The notes under the pieces: generated by a model
The model's input: the letters and a program-made list of their open reading frames with translations, nothing else
Database searches by the model: none
Told to the model about the DNA's origin: nothing
Position numbers and translations under genes: made by a program
Assembly (NCBI RefSeq): GCF_014595955.1
Contig: NZ_JABVCF010000014.1
Span: forward strand, 112,431 to 176,430
Direction: 5' to 3'
DNA length: 64,000 nucleotides
DNA from: Pseudaminobacter soli (ex Zhang et al. 2022)
GTDB lineage: Bacteria; Pseudomonadota; Alphaproteobacteria; Rhizobiales; Rhizobiaceae
Part shown: in pieces, positions 16,449 through 25,490 of the stretch
Layout of the letters: the number at the start of each line of letters is the position of its first letter
Position numbering within the stretch: position 1 is the stretch's first letter

Positions 16449-17222
16449 TCATAGACCGCGATCGGCCACGTGTTCGAAGAACTCGACGAGCCGCCCTTCG
16501 CCTCTTCTGCTGAAGATGACTTCCGGCGGCTCGTCGTAAAGTATCTTTCCGCCTTCCATGAAGATCATGCGGTCGGCGATCCTGCGCGCGAAACTCATTT
16601 CGTGCGTCACGCAAATCATGGTGATGCCGGTGTCGGCCAATTCATTCATCACGTTCAGGACCTCGCCGACCATTTCGGGATCGAGTGCGGACGTCGGTTC
16701 ATCGAAGAGCATCACCTGCGGCTGAAGACATAGCGCCCGCGCGATAGCCACGCGCTGCTGCTGTCCTCCGGAAAGCTCGTTCGGGTATTTGGCGGCATGG
16801 TCGGTCATCCTGACCCTGGACAAGAATTCCAGCGCGCGGTTCCGCGCTTCCTTCTCCGTGACCGAGCGTGCCACGGGACCAACCATGCAATTCTCCAACG
16901 CGGTCATGTGCGGGAAGAGATTGAAGTGCTGGAAGACCATACCGACCTTGCGGCGGATCTGGGGGACAGTCCCCAGAGCCCGGCTGACCGGAACTCCCCC
17001 AACGGTAATGACGCCATCCTGGTAGTCTTCCAGGCCGTTCACGCAGCGGATGAGCGTGGATTTGCCCGAGCCAGAGGGGCCGAAAACGATGATGCGCTCG
17101 CCCGACTGAATCGTCAGATGGATGTCCTTGAGTACTTTGAAGCTTCCAAATCGTTTGGAGACACCCTGGAAACGAATGAAGGCCTTTGCCTTGCCATCGG
17201 ATGATGGATCTGCACGCGTCAT
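16449..17222 (-). CDS. Polar amino-acid ABC transporter ATP-binding protein (AapP/GlnQ-like)
   Basis: The 257-residue ATPase shows Walker A GPSGSGKSTLIRCVNGLE, signature LSGGQQQRVAIARAL, Walker B MLFDEPTSALDPEMVGE and the switch His in VTHEM. MVFQHFNLFPHMTALEN is diagnostic of the polar amino-acid (PAAT) subfamily. The start overlaps the stop of the upstream permease, so it belongs to the same operon as both permeases and the binding protein. Confidence 0.93.
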   Translation of the reverse strand: MTRADPSSDGKAKAFIRFQGVSKRFGSFKVLKDIHLTIQSGERIIVFGPSGSGKSTLIRCVNGLEDYQDGVITVGGVPVSRALGTVPQIRRKVGMVFQHFNLFPHMTALENCMVGPVARSVTEKEARNRALEFLSRVRMTDHAAKYPNELSGGQQQRVAIARALCLQPQVMLFDEPTSALDPEMVGEVLNVMNELADTGITMICVTHEMSFARRIADRMIFMEGGKILYDEPPEVIFSRRGEGRLVEFFEHVADRGL

Positions 17223-18313
17223 CAGCGTCGTCCAACCTTGAGGTGGCGTTCAAGTTTCTGGCTGTACCAGGAAATGCCGCCGCAAAAGATGAAGTAGACC
17301 ATGGCGGTGAATGCATAGGCCTCGATGTAGATGCCAGACCAAGCCGGATCGCTGATCGCGGCATTCGTGGTGCCCATGAGATCGTGCATGCTGATGATGA
17401 CGACGAGTGATGTGTCCTTGAACGCTGCGATGAACACATTGACCAAGGAGGGGATCGACAGACGGAAGACTTGCGGCAGGATCACCTTGAAGGTGGCTTC
17501 CCAATAGGTCAGCCCGATGGTTTCCGCCGCCTCGTACTGGCCCCTGGGGATAGCCTGGAGCCCGCCGCGCAGCACTTCGGCCATGTAAGCGGCAAAGAAC
17601 ATGACGAATGCCGCCTGGGCGCGCAGGATCTTCGAGATTTCGAAGCCGCTCGGCAGGATGATCGGCAGCAACAGAGCCGCCATGAACAGGATGCTGATCA
17701 GCGGCACGCCCCTGATCAACTCGATATAGGCAATCGAAAGCCAGCGGATGACAGGCAGTTTGGACTGCCGGCCGAGTGCGAGCAGCACTGACAGGATCAG
17801 GGCCAGGAAGATGCCGAAGACGGAAAGCATGACCGTAAGCGGCAGACCGCTCCAGCGGTCGATCTCCACACTTTCCAGACCGGCAATGCCGCCCGCCATC
17901 AGCATGCTCGACGCCGCGATCGTCACCGCCCAAAGCCCGATCAGAAAACGCCCCCAGTTGCGCCGGCGCCACTGGCGCCAGTCGGCGCTCAGCACCAGCG
18001 CGGCCAGCACGATGATCATGGCCAGCAGGGGGCGCCAATGCTCGTCATAGGGGTAGCGCCCGAATATGATCAGCCGTGCCTTGGCACCGACAAACGCCCA
18101 GCACGCGCCCTCCTGTTGAATGCAATCCTTAGGGTCGTCAGTGAACCAGATTGCGTCGGCGATCCCCCAGCGCAGCAGGGCGGGAATCGCCGTGACAAGC
18201 AGCCATAAAATGACGACGGTCAATGCCGCGTTCACCGGAGTGCCGAACAGCGGCCTCAGGACTGTCCGCAGTCGGTGACGCCCGTCGGTTCCTTCATCCC
18301 CCCCTGCAGACAT
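17222..18313 (-). CDS. Amino-acid ABC transporter permease (AapM-like)
   Basis: The 363-residue protein has an N-terminal hydrophobic extension with three extra helices, as in AapM/BztC, and a C-terminal HisMQ-type permease half with the coupling EAA loop (QYEAAETIGLTYWEATFKVILPQ). RGVPLISILF and LRGGLQAIPRGQ are PAAT permease signatures. It abuts the second permease at one shared base and forms an inner-membrane heterodimer with it. Confidence 0.92.
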   Translation of the reverse strand: MSAGGDEGTDGRHRLRTVLRPLFGTPVNAALTVVILWLLVTAIPALLRWGIADAIWFTDDPKDCIQQEGACWAFVGAKARLIIFGRYPYDEHWRPLLAMIIVLAALVLSADWRQWRRRNWGRFLIGLWAVTIAASSMLMAGGIAGLESVEIDRWSGLPLTVMLSVFGIFLALILSVLLALGRQSKLPVIRWLSIAYIELIRGVPLISILFMAALLLPIILPSGFEISKILRAQAAFVMFFAAYMAEVLRGGLQAIPRGQYEAAETIGLTYWEATFKVILPQVFRLSIPSLVNVFIAAFKDTSLVVIISMHDLMGTTNAAISDPAWSGIYIEAYAFTAMVYFIFCGGISWYSQKLERHLKVGRR

Positions 18314-19473
18314 CAGGTTCCCTTGGCAAGATTGGCCTTGTTATAGGCATTCATGAGGGCGGAAATTGCGAGGCTGATCGAAAGATAGACCGCCATAATG
18401 ATCGCGATTACCTCGATGGAGCGTCCGACCTCACTGATGACGACGGTCGCCACACGCATGATCTCGGGATAGGCAATCGCGACGGCCAATGAACTGTTCT
18501 TGACGATGTCGAGATACTGGCTCGCAATCGGCGGCACGGAAATCTTCAGCGCCTGCGGAAGGACGACCAGGCGCATGGTCTGGCCGTCGCGCAGGCCGAG
18601 CGAGGCTGCCGCCTCCTTCTGGCCGGCTGAGACGCCAAGGATGCCGGCGCGCACGTTCTCGGCGATGAAGGCGGCCGAGAAGATCGAAAGCCCGAGAAAC
18701 ACGGCGGTAAATTCGGGCGTGATCGAGGCTCCGCCCTTGAAGTTCAGTCCGGCGATCTCTGGAACGTCGACACTGCCGGTCGTCAGCACCACGGCGAGCA
18801 TGGCGACAACGGCCGCGCCTGCGAGGCGAAAATCGCCGAGCCGGCCGAGCGAGCCCGTCCGCTCCCTGCTTGTGGCGCGAGCCGCCAAGGTCGCAAGCAG
18901 CAGCACCGACAGCGCCACAAGGGCCCAGAACGCAGACGGCGGCATCTGAATGACCGAGAAATACACGCCCCGGTTCGTGAGGTAGAGGCCCTCGATCGGG
19001 CTAAGCGCCTTGCGCGGCGTTGGTAAGGAGCGCGTGATCACCGCATACCAGAACAGCATCTGGAGGATCAGCGGGATATTGCGCATCAGCTCGATATAGC
19101 CGGACGAAAGGAGGCGCGAGAGGGGATTGCTGGACAGCCGCAGGATGCCCACCGCGATGCCGAGCACGGTGGCCGTGACGATGCTGGCCAGCGAGACAAG
19201 CAGAGTGTTGACGATGCCGGCCCAGAACGCCGCCAGCACGCTGTCGCCGGCGACGAACCCGGTGATGCCCTCTCCGAGCTCGAAGGAGGCCCGGCTCCAG
19301 ATGAACCCGAAACCGAGAGTGGTCGAGGTCTTCGCCAGGTTGGCCGAGGCGTTACCGATAAAGAAGGAAAGAACGGCCAGAAGGCCGACCACCACGGCGA
19401 TCTGCGCCGCGCTTCGCCGGAAAAAGGGGCGCCTCCAGAAAGGAGGCGCTTGATAGTCGCCGAAAGTCGTCAA
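18313..19473 (-). CDS. Amino-acid ABC transporter permease (AapQ-like)
   Basis: The 386-residue permease has an N-terminal helix, a periplasmic insertion rich in structure, and two membrane blocks; LMRNIPLILQMLFWYAVI and the EAA loop GQKEAAASLGLRDGQTMRLVVLPQALK mark the AapQ/BztB branch. It partners with the following AapM-like permease. Its start lies about 60 bases downstream of the binding-protein gene. Confidence 0.92.
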   Translation of the reverse strand: MTTFGDYQAPPFWRRPFFRRSAAQIAVVVGLLAVLSFFIGNASANLAKTSTTLGFGFIWSRASFELGEGITGFVAGDSVLAAFWAGIVNTLLVSLASIVTATVLGIAVGILRLSSNPLSRLLSSGYIELMRNIPLILQMLFWYAVITRSLPTPRKALSPIEGLYLTNRGVYFSVIQMPPSAFWALVALSVLLLATLAARATSRERTGSLGRLGDFRLAGAAVVAMLAVVLTTGSVDVPEIAGLNFKGGASITPEFTAVFLGLSIFSAAFIAENVRAGILGVSAGQKEAAASLGLRDGQTMRLVVLPQALKISVPPIASQYLDIVKNSSLAVAIAYPEIMRVATVVISEVGRSIEVIAIIMAVYLSISLAISALMNAYNKANLAKGT

Positions 19474-19532
19474 CGCAGGTTCTCACTGTGGTGGGCGGGC
19501 GGGACCATTTCCCCGCGCGCCCTTGACCAGGG

Positions 19533-20558
19533 TCACCGCCAGGACGGCGCAAACAGCAGACCACCGCGTTCGTGCAGGTCGTTCATCCCGCGCGGAATCT
19601 GGAGCACGGAGTCGGCGCCCAGATGGCGGTCGTAGATCTCGCCGTAATTGCCGACGGCCTTGATGACGTTCACGACCCAGTCGTTCTTCAGCCCCATCTG
19701 TTCGCCGAGATCGCCGTCCACCCCGAAGAACGTACGCACGACCGGATCGTCCGACGTGAGCTTCTCTGCGACATTGTCGCGGGTGATACCGAGTTCCTCG
19801 GCCGTCACCAGGGCGAAATGCGTCCAGCGGATGACGTCACCCCAGCGCGCATCGCCTTCGCGATAGAGCGGCGCTTCATAGGATTTGGCAATCACCTCGG
19901 GCAGGATCACATGGGCATCGGGGTCCTTGAAGCCCCGACGCGCGATCGCCAGCGAGGGGGTCTCGTGGGTCATCACATCGCACCGGCCGCTCTCGTAGAC
20001 GGTGGGCACCTGCGCTTCCTGCTCGACCGCGATCGGGGTGAACTTCATGTTGCGGGCACGGAAGTAGTCGGCAACGTAGCGTTCCGTCACACTGCCCGCC
20101 AAGACGCAAACCGAAGCACCGTCCAGATCCTCGACACTCTTCGCGCCAAGCTCGGCGTGCGCCATGAAGCTTTGGCCGGTGTAGAAGTTCGGCGGAATGA
20201 AATCCATCTTGAGCTGGGTATCGCGCGACAGGGTATACGTCACGCTACGCGAGAGGACATCCACCTCCCCCGACTGCAGCGCCGTGAATGACTGATTGAA
20301 CGCAAGCGGAACGATCTTTACGGCCGCTGCATCTCCCGAAATCGCCGCCGCGAAGGCATGGCAATAATCGATGTCGAACCCGGTCCAGGTTCCCTTGTCG
20401 TCCAGGAACGAGAAGCCGGCCAGTTGATCGGAAACGCCGCACCTCAGCTCGCCCGCCTTCTGGACATCCTCTAACGTGTCGGCCGACGCGCCCTGCGCCG
20501 TCATCGCCAGGATTGCCGCGCCTGCGGCAAGGCTCGCAAGCCAGCGCTTCCCACCCAT
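19533..20558 (-). CDS. Amino-acid ABC transporter periplasmic binding protein (AapJ-like)
   Basis: With the start at 20558 the 341-residue product opens with a signal peptide (MGGKRWLASLAAGAAILAMTAQGASA) and then the SBP-3 fold: LRCGVSDQLAGFSFLDDKG, GFDIDYCHAFAAAISGD and VDVLSRSVTYTLSRD. The size and pattern match AapJ/BztA general L-amino-acid binders. AGGAAA lies right before the chosen ATG and GAGGTGG 13 bases further up, so a start at 20603 is also possible. It is the first gene of the transporter operon and presumably sets its substrate, perhaps a beta-amino acid in view of the neighbours. Confidence 0.9.
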   Translation of the reverse strand: MGGKRWLASLAAGAAILAMTAQGASADTLEDVQKAGELRCGVSDQLAGFSFLDDKGTWTGFDIDYCHAFAAAISGDAAAVKIVPLAFNQSFTALQSGEVDVLSRSVTYTLSRDTQLKMDFIPPNFYTGQSFMAHAELGAKSVEDLDGASVCVLAGSVTERYVADYFRARNMKFTPIAVEQEAQVPTVYESGRCDVMTHETPSLAIARRGFKDPDAHVILPEVIAKSYEAPLYREGDARWGDVIRWTHFALVTAEELGITRDNVAEKLTSDDPVVRTFFGVDGDLGEQMGLKNDWVVNVIKAVGNYGEIYDRHLGADSVLQIPRGMNDLHERGGLLFAPSWR

Positions 20559-20703
20559 TTTCCTATGCAGTCCCACCTCAGACCTCCCAGTGTTTTGACC
20601 TGCCATGCTCCGAAGTCCCGAGGCATCCCGGATCCTTGCGAGGACGGCCTCCTGGAAGAGGCGTGCCAGGCACCTTCGTAACGCGGTATTCACAATCACA
20701 AAA

Positions 20704-20717
20704 TGTGTTGAAACACA
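20704..20717. promoter_or_regulatory. Inverted repeat TGTGTT-GA-AACACA, candidate regulator site
   Basis: A perfect 6-bp inverted repeat lies in the divergent promoter region between the transporter operon and the GntR gene, nearer the transporter. It shares TGTG/CACA arms with a second palindrome beside the regulator gene. GntR/FCD regulators bind such short palindromes; assignment is inferred. Confidence 0.45.
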
Positions 20718-20864
20718 ACATAGTTCGTTACAGCGATTTCGGTGACGGCGGCGGCGTCCCACCCGAAGACTCATAACCCTCGAAATTTAATACCATTTGT
20801 CGTCATCCGGCCTCTTGCCGACCGATGTAAGACTTATGGATTGCGCTAAATGTCGGAGCGATGT

Positions 20865-20880
20865 AATGTGTGATCACATT
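20865..20880. promoter_or_regulatory. Palindrome AATGTG-TGAT-CACATT, candidate GntR autoregulatory site
   Basis: A perfect 6-bp inverted repeat ends 27 bases before the GTG start of the GntR/FCD gene, where an autoregulator would bind. The arms resemble the other palindrome in the same divergent region. A CRP-like site is the alternative reading. Confidence 0.5.
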
Positions 20881-20906
20881 AACCGATATGAGCGTGAGGA
20901 GTCTGG

Positions 20907-21680
20907 GTGGGGCCGAAACTGACGCGGGGTTCAGTCGAGGAGCGCACGGCCGCAGCTTCCGGTGAGCCGGCCTTCGCAAGCTTGCAGTCGCGGCAAGTTC
21001 CCTCCGTCTTGGCCGGGCTTGCCAGCGTGACGCGCCGGCCCCTCCAGGACCAGATCTACAACGCGCTCTATAAGGCCATATCCTCGGGCGCTTTCGCGCC
21101 CGGCCAGCGCTTCTCTTTGCGCTCCGTCGCCGACGCGCTGGGCACGAGCACCATGCCTGTGCGCGAGGCCGTCGGCAGGCTTGTGGAGATCGGAGCGCTC
21201 GAACTCCTGGAAAACCGTCGCTTGCGGGTGCCACTTCTCGACGCCCCGCGCTATCGTGATTTGATCCGCGCCCGATTGCTTATCGAGGCTTCCGCCACCG
21301 AAGCTGGCGTTCCGACCATCTCAGACGAGGCGATAGCCGAACTGGCCCGCATGCACCGCGACATGTGCGAGCTGTCGGAAAAGCCCTACACGGATGAGTA
21401 TTCCGGGCAGTACCTGGCCATCAACCGCAACTTCCATTTCACCATCTACGAGTCCGCCAAATCCCAGACCCTGACCAACATCATCGAATCGCTCTGGGTT
21501 CGTACCGGACCTTTCCTGCATATCCTGCACCAACGAGCCTCGACTTGGCGCGGCAATGATATTCACGCGCGCATCCTCGAGGCCGTTCAACGAAGAGACG
21601 GGCCGGCCGCCAAGCTGGCCATTTATGAAGACATCGAATCCGCGATGAATTACGTCATAGAAGACGAAATGTTCAAATGA
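20907..21680 (+). CDS. GntR-family transcriptional regulator (FCD/FadR subfamily)
   Basis: The start is GTG with GAGGA 6 bases before it; the protein has 257 residues. An N-terminal winged helix (about 45-110; DQIYNALYKAISSGAFAPGQRFSLRSVADALGTSTMPVREA) is followed by an all-helical FCD ligand domain, in which INRNFHFTIYESA supplies the usual metal- or ligand-contact residues. It is divergent from the amino-acid transporter operon and codirectional with the aminotransferase, so it most likely controls both in response to the substrate or a pathway intermediate. Confidence 0.92.
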   Translation: MGPKLTRGSVEERTAAASGEPAFASLQSRQVPSVLAGLASVTRRPLQDQIYNALYKAISSGAFAPGQRFSLRSVADALGTSTMPVREAVGRLVEIGALELLENRRLRVPLLDAPRYRDLIRARLLIEASATEAGVPTISDEAIAELARMHRDMCELSEKPYTDEYSGQYLAINRNFHFTIYESAKSQTLTNIIESLWVRTGPFLHILHQRASTWRGNDIHARILEAVQRRDGPAAKLAIYEDIESAMNYVIEDEMFK

Positions 21681-21763
21681 CTATGCAGCCGGCCAATTCC
21701 TCCCCGGCTGTATTCCAAGTACACGAAAATCCACATCTCGAATGAGGCGAAGCAGGCAGCACA

Positions 21764-23083
21764 ATGTCCGGCAACATCAGCAATTTCCAACTCGATTCCG
21801 CACTCGAGGAGGCCAGGTCTCGCTTTCTGAAGCGGAATCCCAAAAGCGCAGACGCGCATGAAAAGGCGACGCGTTCAATGCCGGGCGGCAACACGCGCAC
21901 AAGCCTCTTCTACGCTCCGTTCCCGCTCGCCATCGCGCGCGGCGATGGCCCTTATGTCTGGGATGCAGACGGCCACAAATATCTCGATCTCTTGGGCGAG
22001 TTCACAGCCGGGCTCTATGGCCATTCCCATCCCGTCATTCGTGAGGCGCTCAATCGTGCGCTGGACAATGGACTCAATTTCGGCGGCCATGGGCTCATCG
22101 AAGCCGAGTTCGCCGAAGTTTTGTGCCGGCGTTTCAAGTCGATCGACCTGATCCGTTTCACCAACTCGGGCACGGAAGCCAATCTGATGGCGATCAGCAC
22201 CGCGCTCGCCATCAACAAGCGACGCAAGGTCCTGGTCTTCAACGGCGGGTATCATGGCGGCGTGTTCACCTTCCACAGCGGCCACAACAGGATCAACGCC
22301 CCGTTCGACTTCATTCTTGGCCGTTACAACGATGTTGCCGGGACAAGACAACTGATCGAGGACAACGCCCTGGCCCTCGGCGTGGTCATTCTGGAGCCCA
22401 TGCAGGGCGGCGCGGGCTGCATTCCGGCTTCCGCCGATTTCCTGTCCATGCTTCGCGAGGTAACGGCGCAGCACGGCATCACCATGATATTCGATGAGGT
22501 CATGACCTCGCGCCTGGGTGTCGGAGGTCTCCAGGGAGAAGTCGGCATCACCCCTGATATGACGACACTCGGCAAATATGTCGGGGGCGGCATGAGCTTT
22601 GGTGCCTTCGGTGGCACGGAAAAGATCATGAGACATCTTGATCCTAGGCAGCCCGACGCATTGCCGCATGCGGGCACGTTCAACAACAACGTGCTGACCA
22701 TGTCTGCCGGGCTCGCGGCCATGACCCAGATTTATACGCCGGCGGCCGTGGCAGAACTGAACCTGCGCGGGGAAAGGCTGCGCGGGCGGCTGAATGCGCT
22801 GTTCGCCGAACGCAACCTTGCGATCAGTTTCACCGGGCGCGGCTCCATGATGAACATTCATCCGACGACCGCGAGCGTCGAGAATGTGGAAGATACCAAG
22901 CGCGGCCGCCCCGAAATCCGCGATCTCTTCTTCTTCGAGATGCTGGAGAAGGGATTTTATTGCGCGCGACGAGGCATGATCAATCTCTCGCTGGTCATCA
23001 CCGACGAGCACGCGGATCAGTTTGTCGCCGCCATCGACGAGTTCGCAACAGTGCACAAAGGGTTGCTTTCGGCCCCGGCCTGA
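21764..23083 (+). CDS. Class III aminotransferase (glutamate-1-semialdehyde aminomutase-like, possible beta-amino-acid aminotransferase)
   Basis: The 439-residue enzyme has the class III PLP fold: PGGNTRTSLFYAPFPLAI near residue 42, FTNSGTEANLMAI, FDEVMTSRLGVGG and the PLP lysine in TTLGKYVGGGMSFGAFGG. It resembles GSA aminomutase, but no heme genes are nearby, and the PGGNTR/PFPL start is the pattern known from beta-phenylalanine aminotransferases. Such enzymes convert beta-amino acids to beta-keto acids, which would feed the BKACE enzyme of this cluster. General class is firm; beta-amino-acid specificity is inferred. Confidence 0.85.
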   Translation: MSGNISNFQLDSALEEARSRFLKRNPKSADAHEKATRSMPGGNTRTSLFYAPFPLAIARGDGPYVWDADGHKYLDLLGEFTAGLYGHSHPVIREALNRALDNGLNFGGHGLIEAEFAEVLCRRFKSIDLIRFTNSGTEANLMAISTALAINKRRKVLVFNGGYHGGVFTFHSGHNRINAPFDFILGRYNDVAGTRQLIEDNALALGVVILEPMQGGAGCIPASADFLSMLREVTAQHGITMIFDEVMTSRLGVGGLQGEVGITPDMTTLGKYVGGGMSFGAFGGTEKIMRHLDPRQPDALPHAGTFNNNVLTMSAGLAAMTQIYTPAAVAELNLRGERLRGRLNALFAERNLAISFTGRGSMMNIHPTTASVENVEDTKRGRPEIRDLFFFEMLEKGFYCARRGMINLSLVITDEHADQFVAAIDEFATVHKGLLSAPA

Positions 23084-23171
23084 GGCGGTTCTGAGTTGAA
23101 GGAGTTTTAGAAAGAGAAAGAAGGGTTGCGTAAGGCGCGGGCCACAGACCCCGTAAGCTCATCTAAGCGGA

Positions 23172-23203
23172 GGCGGCGAAGGGAAGCTCATCCTTTCGCC
23201 GCC
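23172..23203 (+). terminator. Terminator-like hairpin after the aminotransferase
   Basis: GGCGGCGAAGG pairs with CCTTTCGCCGCC (one bulged T) around a short loop and is followed by CTTTCTG. It lies about 90 bases past the aminotransferase stop and probably ends that transcript. Confidence 0.55.
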
Positions 23204-23769
23204 CTTTCTGTATCGGCATGTCAGGATCGCTCCGCGGTGCGAAGTGCCATATGCCGGGCAAAGGCGGCTCGGCCGTGCCGCTGATCCGGGAGGCGATCGC
23301 CAAGGGCGAACTCCTCCGGGCGCGTGCCACCGTCACCGCAGCCGATATCGAGGTCGCGGAGCCCTATTTGCGCGAAGCGAGCCAAAAATGCGCCTGCCTG
23401 ACCAGGGCATGGACAAGGTCACGCGACTGGTCTGGGCTAACCATAGTGGCTAACCATCTTGCAAAACATTGGTAATAATAATTGGCCAGATGAATTTTTC
23501 CTGAGTCAGCCAACCATTTGACTTCATTGAATGCGGCGAATATTTCTGAGTCACTCTCGGAAAATTCTTGAATCACGTTGGCGATTACTGACCGCGGAAC
23601 GCGTTGCAAATTCTCTCCGATTGCGGACGGCCTGCGCCTGGGATGACCAACGTGGATGCGCGTACCAATGCGCGTCTCGAGGGGTTGCCGATCGTGTAGC
23701 TAGTCTCTCGGATAAGCCTTCGAGCCCGCCGGTTTCCTTGGGCCTCGGTCGGCCGCGCGGACGTATTCC

Positions 23770-23841
23770 GGATGCGGCGAAAGATTCGGTTTCGGATGCT
23801 GGTAAAGATTCAAATCCGGATGCGTAGAAGGATTCGTCGAG
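23770..23841. repeat. Three imperfect 24-bp tandem repeats
   Basis: Units begin with GGATGC at 23770, 23794 and 23818 and share a GATTC 13 bases into each unit. They lie in the gene-poor stretch and code for nothing convincing; the + frame through them reads DAAKDSVSDAGKDSNPDA. Confidence 0.6.
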
Positions 23842-24033
23842 CCAGACGAATCGCGTGTTTGGGCATTCAAGACAGATGCCGCAAGGGTCACTTACGACGA
23901 CGAGCGCCCGGCCTGAATCTGCTGTACGGTGTGCATCGAAGGATGGATGACCCCGATCGATGCCATTACGCCCCGCCGACGAACATGAAGCCAAAGACTC
24001 AGTGTTAGGGCCCGGTTGGATCGCCGGAACACA

Positions 24034-24486
24034 CTAGCCGGACAGGAGACAGGTGGCGCGATCGATAAACGCTGCACGCTCCCCCACACACCAGACAAGT
24101 TTGTCGCCATGCTTGAGGCGGACGTGCGGTTCGACACCTGCCTGCCTCAGCGCCTGCGACAAATGCTTTGAAGACACGACAACATTCCTTTCGCGCAGCA
24201 GGTCCAAAAGGTCGGTGGTCAACGCGAAACTGGCTGTGAACTCCATGATGTCCGCTGCCCTGATTGTCCTGGGCAGAAGCCGAGCCGCGACCAGGGCATT
24301 GACGTTGTGAGGCGTGGTGCCCAGCAGGCGCGCGGCTTCGCCCTGAGTGAGCCTGACATCACTGAGGGGGGTATCGTCACCGGACGGAAGCAGCGCAGTA
24401 AGCACCGCCATGTCGGAAACGGCCAACGAGGTCATGAGAGCCGATAGCCTCCCCTCGATCCTCCAGACGGGGATCCTACTATTCAA
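24034..24486 (-). CDS. Helix-turn-helix protein, second half of a split pair
   Basis: This 150-residue frame begins with TTG that overlaps the stop of the upstream frame (TTGA). It contains a DNA-binding-like segment LTQGEAARLLGTTPHNVNALVAARLL (about 46-71) of the MerR/excisionase HTH type, then a C-terminal winged-looking part. Reading back past the TTG in the same frame gives GDERILNSRIPVWRIEG, which continues sensibly from the upstream protein. So the two may be one gene broken by a frameshift. Function unknown; a link to TniQ-like transposition proteins is only suspected. Confidence 0.55.
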   Translation of the reverse strand: MNSRIPVWRIEGRLSALMTSLAVSDMAVLTALLPSGDDTPLSDVRLTQGEAARLLGTTPHNVNALVAARLLPRTIRAADIMEFTASFALTTDLLDLLRERNVVVSSKHLSQALRQAGVEPHVRLKHGDKLVWCVGERAAFIDRATCLLSG

Positions 24487-25481
24487 TATCCTCTCGTCGC
24501 CCAGAAGCAGAGCGGCGCCTCGGGAATGCGATTAATCCCTTTGGTTATTCTGACAAACGCAGCGGGCGGCTCGTCAGTGCGGACGAGCCTCTCGACATTG
24601 GCGATCAGAGCCTCGACTGATGAGCCATGATAGTAGTCGTTCCCCATGAGAAGCACGGTGACGGGACCCGTCTCCCTCAGGAGCAGTCTGCGCTCCGAGA
24701 GCTCCGCGAGCGCTGCCCGTGGGATACCGAGTTGGACGGCTACTGCCTGCGATGGCACCAGGGTCGGTTTCAGCGCCGCGATGCATTCGATCTGCCCGCG
24801 ATCCAGGAGTTTCGGCCCCTTGATCGTGTTCTCAGCGCGAAGCGTGCGGACGTCGGGGTGGCGGCTGAGCTTCGCTACCAGCCGGCGGGTGCAGTTCAGG
24901 ATCTCGGCCGCGTCGCGTTGCGTCAACAAGTCCGAGCGGTGGCGATTCTCGGTTCTTCGTATCCGGTGCGTGCCGTCAGCCGTCATAACCATGTTGTCAT
25001 CGAGTTTTCGCCTGATGAGTTGCCGCGCGATCGACGGAATACTCCCGTCCTGCGTGATCGCCAGAAGCGGCCCAAGCTCCTTGCGAATTCCGAAGTGCCC
25101 CGAACGTGCTTCGGAACTTCCGCGAACGGTCTCTGCAAGACGATGAAAGGCGCCGGGCCAATCAAGAAGCGCGCGGCCAACTCTCGAGAGCACCTCGGGA
25201 GAGAACCGAGCATACTCATCCTTGTTGGCTGGCCTCCACAGGCTCGTAGTGCACCTCTGCGGGTCGGCGACAAGAGCGCAGCAGATCGACATCGCCATAT
25301 CGAACAGTTCGCCTCGGGACATGACCCGAAGGTCGTCCGCGAGTGACGGATTGAAGGAATTCCGTACCGACGGATCAGGATCAATCAGCCCCGTCACGAA
25401 ATCCAGCGCCTGCATGTCGTTCACATGCACGAGAGGCTGGGGGAAATCCCGCAGGTCGACTGCTCCCCGAGGGAAGCCCAC
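24483..25481 (-). CDS. Helix-turn-helix protein, first half of a split pair (TniQ-C-terminal-like?)
   Basis: The 332-residue protein has no recognised catalytic motif. The C-terminal two thirds hold repeated HTH-like segments: LTQRDAAEILNCTRRLVAKL (about 188-207) and LVPSQAVAVQLGIPRAAL (about 244-261). Both resemble the tandem HTH units in the C-terminal parts of TniQ/TnsD-type target selectors, but the diagnostic N-terminal zinc finger is absent. It overlaps the next minus frame by 4 bases. The surroundings (decayed DNA, repeats) would fit a leftover of a mobile element. Confidence 0.55.
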   Translation of the reverse strand: MGFPRGAVDLRDFPQPLVHVNDMQALDFVTGLIDPDPSVRNSFNPSLADDLRVMSRGELFDMAMSICCALVADPQRCTTSLWRPANKDEYARFSPEVLSRVGRALLDWPGAFHRLAETVRGSSEARSGHFGIRKELGPLLAITQDGSIPSIARQLIRRKLDDNMVMTADGTHRIRRTENRHRSDLLTQRDAAEILNCTRRLVAKLSRHPDVRTLRAENTIKGPKLLDRGQIECIAALKPTLVPSQAVAVQLGIPRAALAELSERRLLLRETGPVTVLLMGNDYYHGSSVEALIANVERLVRTDEPPAAFVRITKGINRIPEAPLCFWATRGY

Positions 25482-25490
25482 CTCGTCTAT

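Larger units (their letters stand above)
23084..24033. other. Long stretch without a convincing gene
   Basis: Apart from the hairpin and a short tandem repeat, no reading frame in these 950 bases has recognisable homology or codon use. An 85-codon + strand frame at 23218-23475 and an 81-codon minus frame at 23364-23609 exist, with AT-rich DNA at about 23450-23540. The segment looks like decayed accessory DNA. Confidence 0.5.

Noticed and set aside
23551..23994. Minus-strand frame of 147 codons with RPRGRPRP
   Set aside because: Low complexity and no family; lies over the tandem repeat. An AT-hook reading is not enough.
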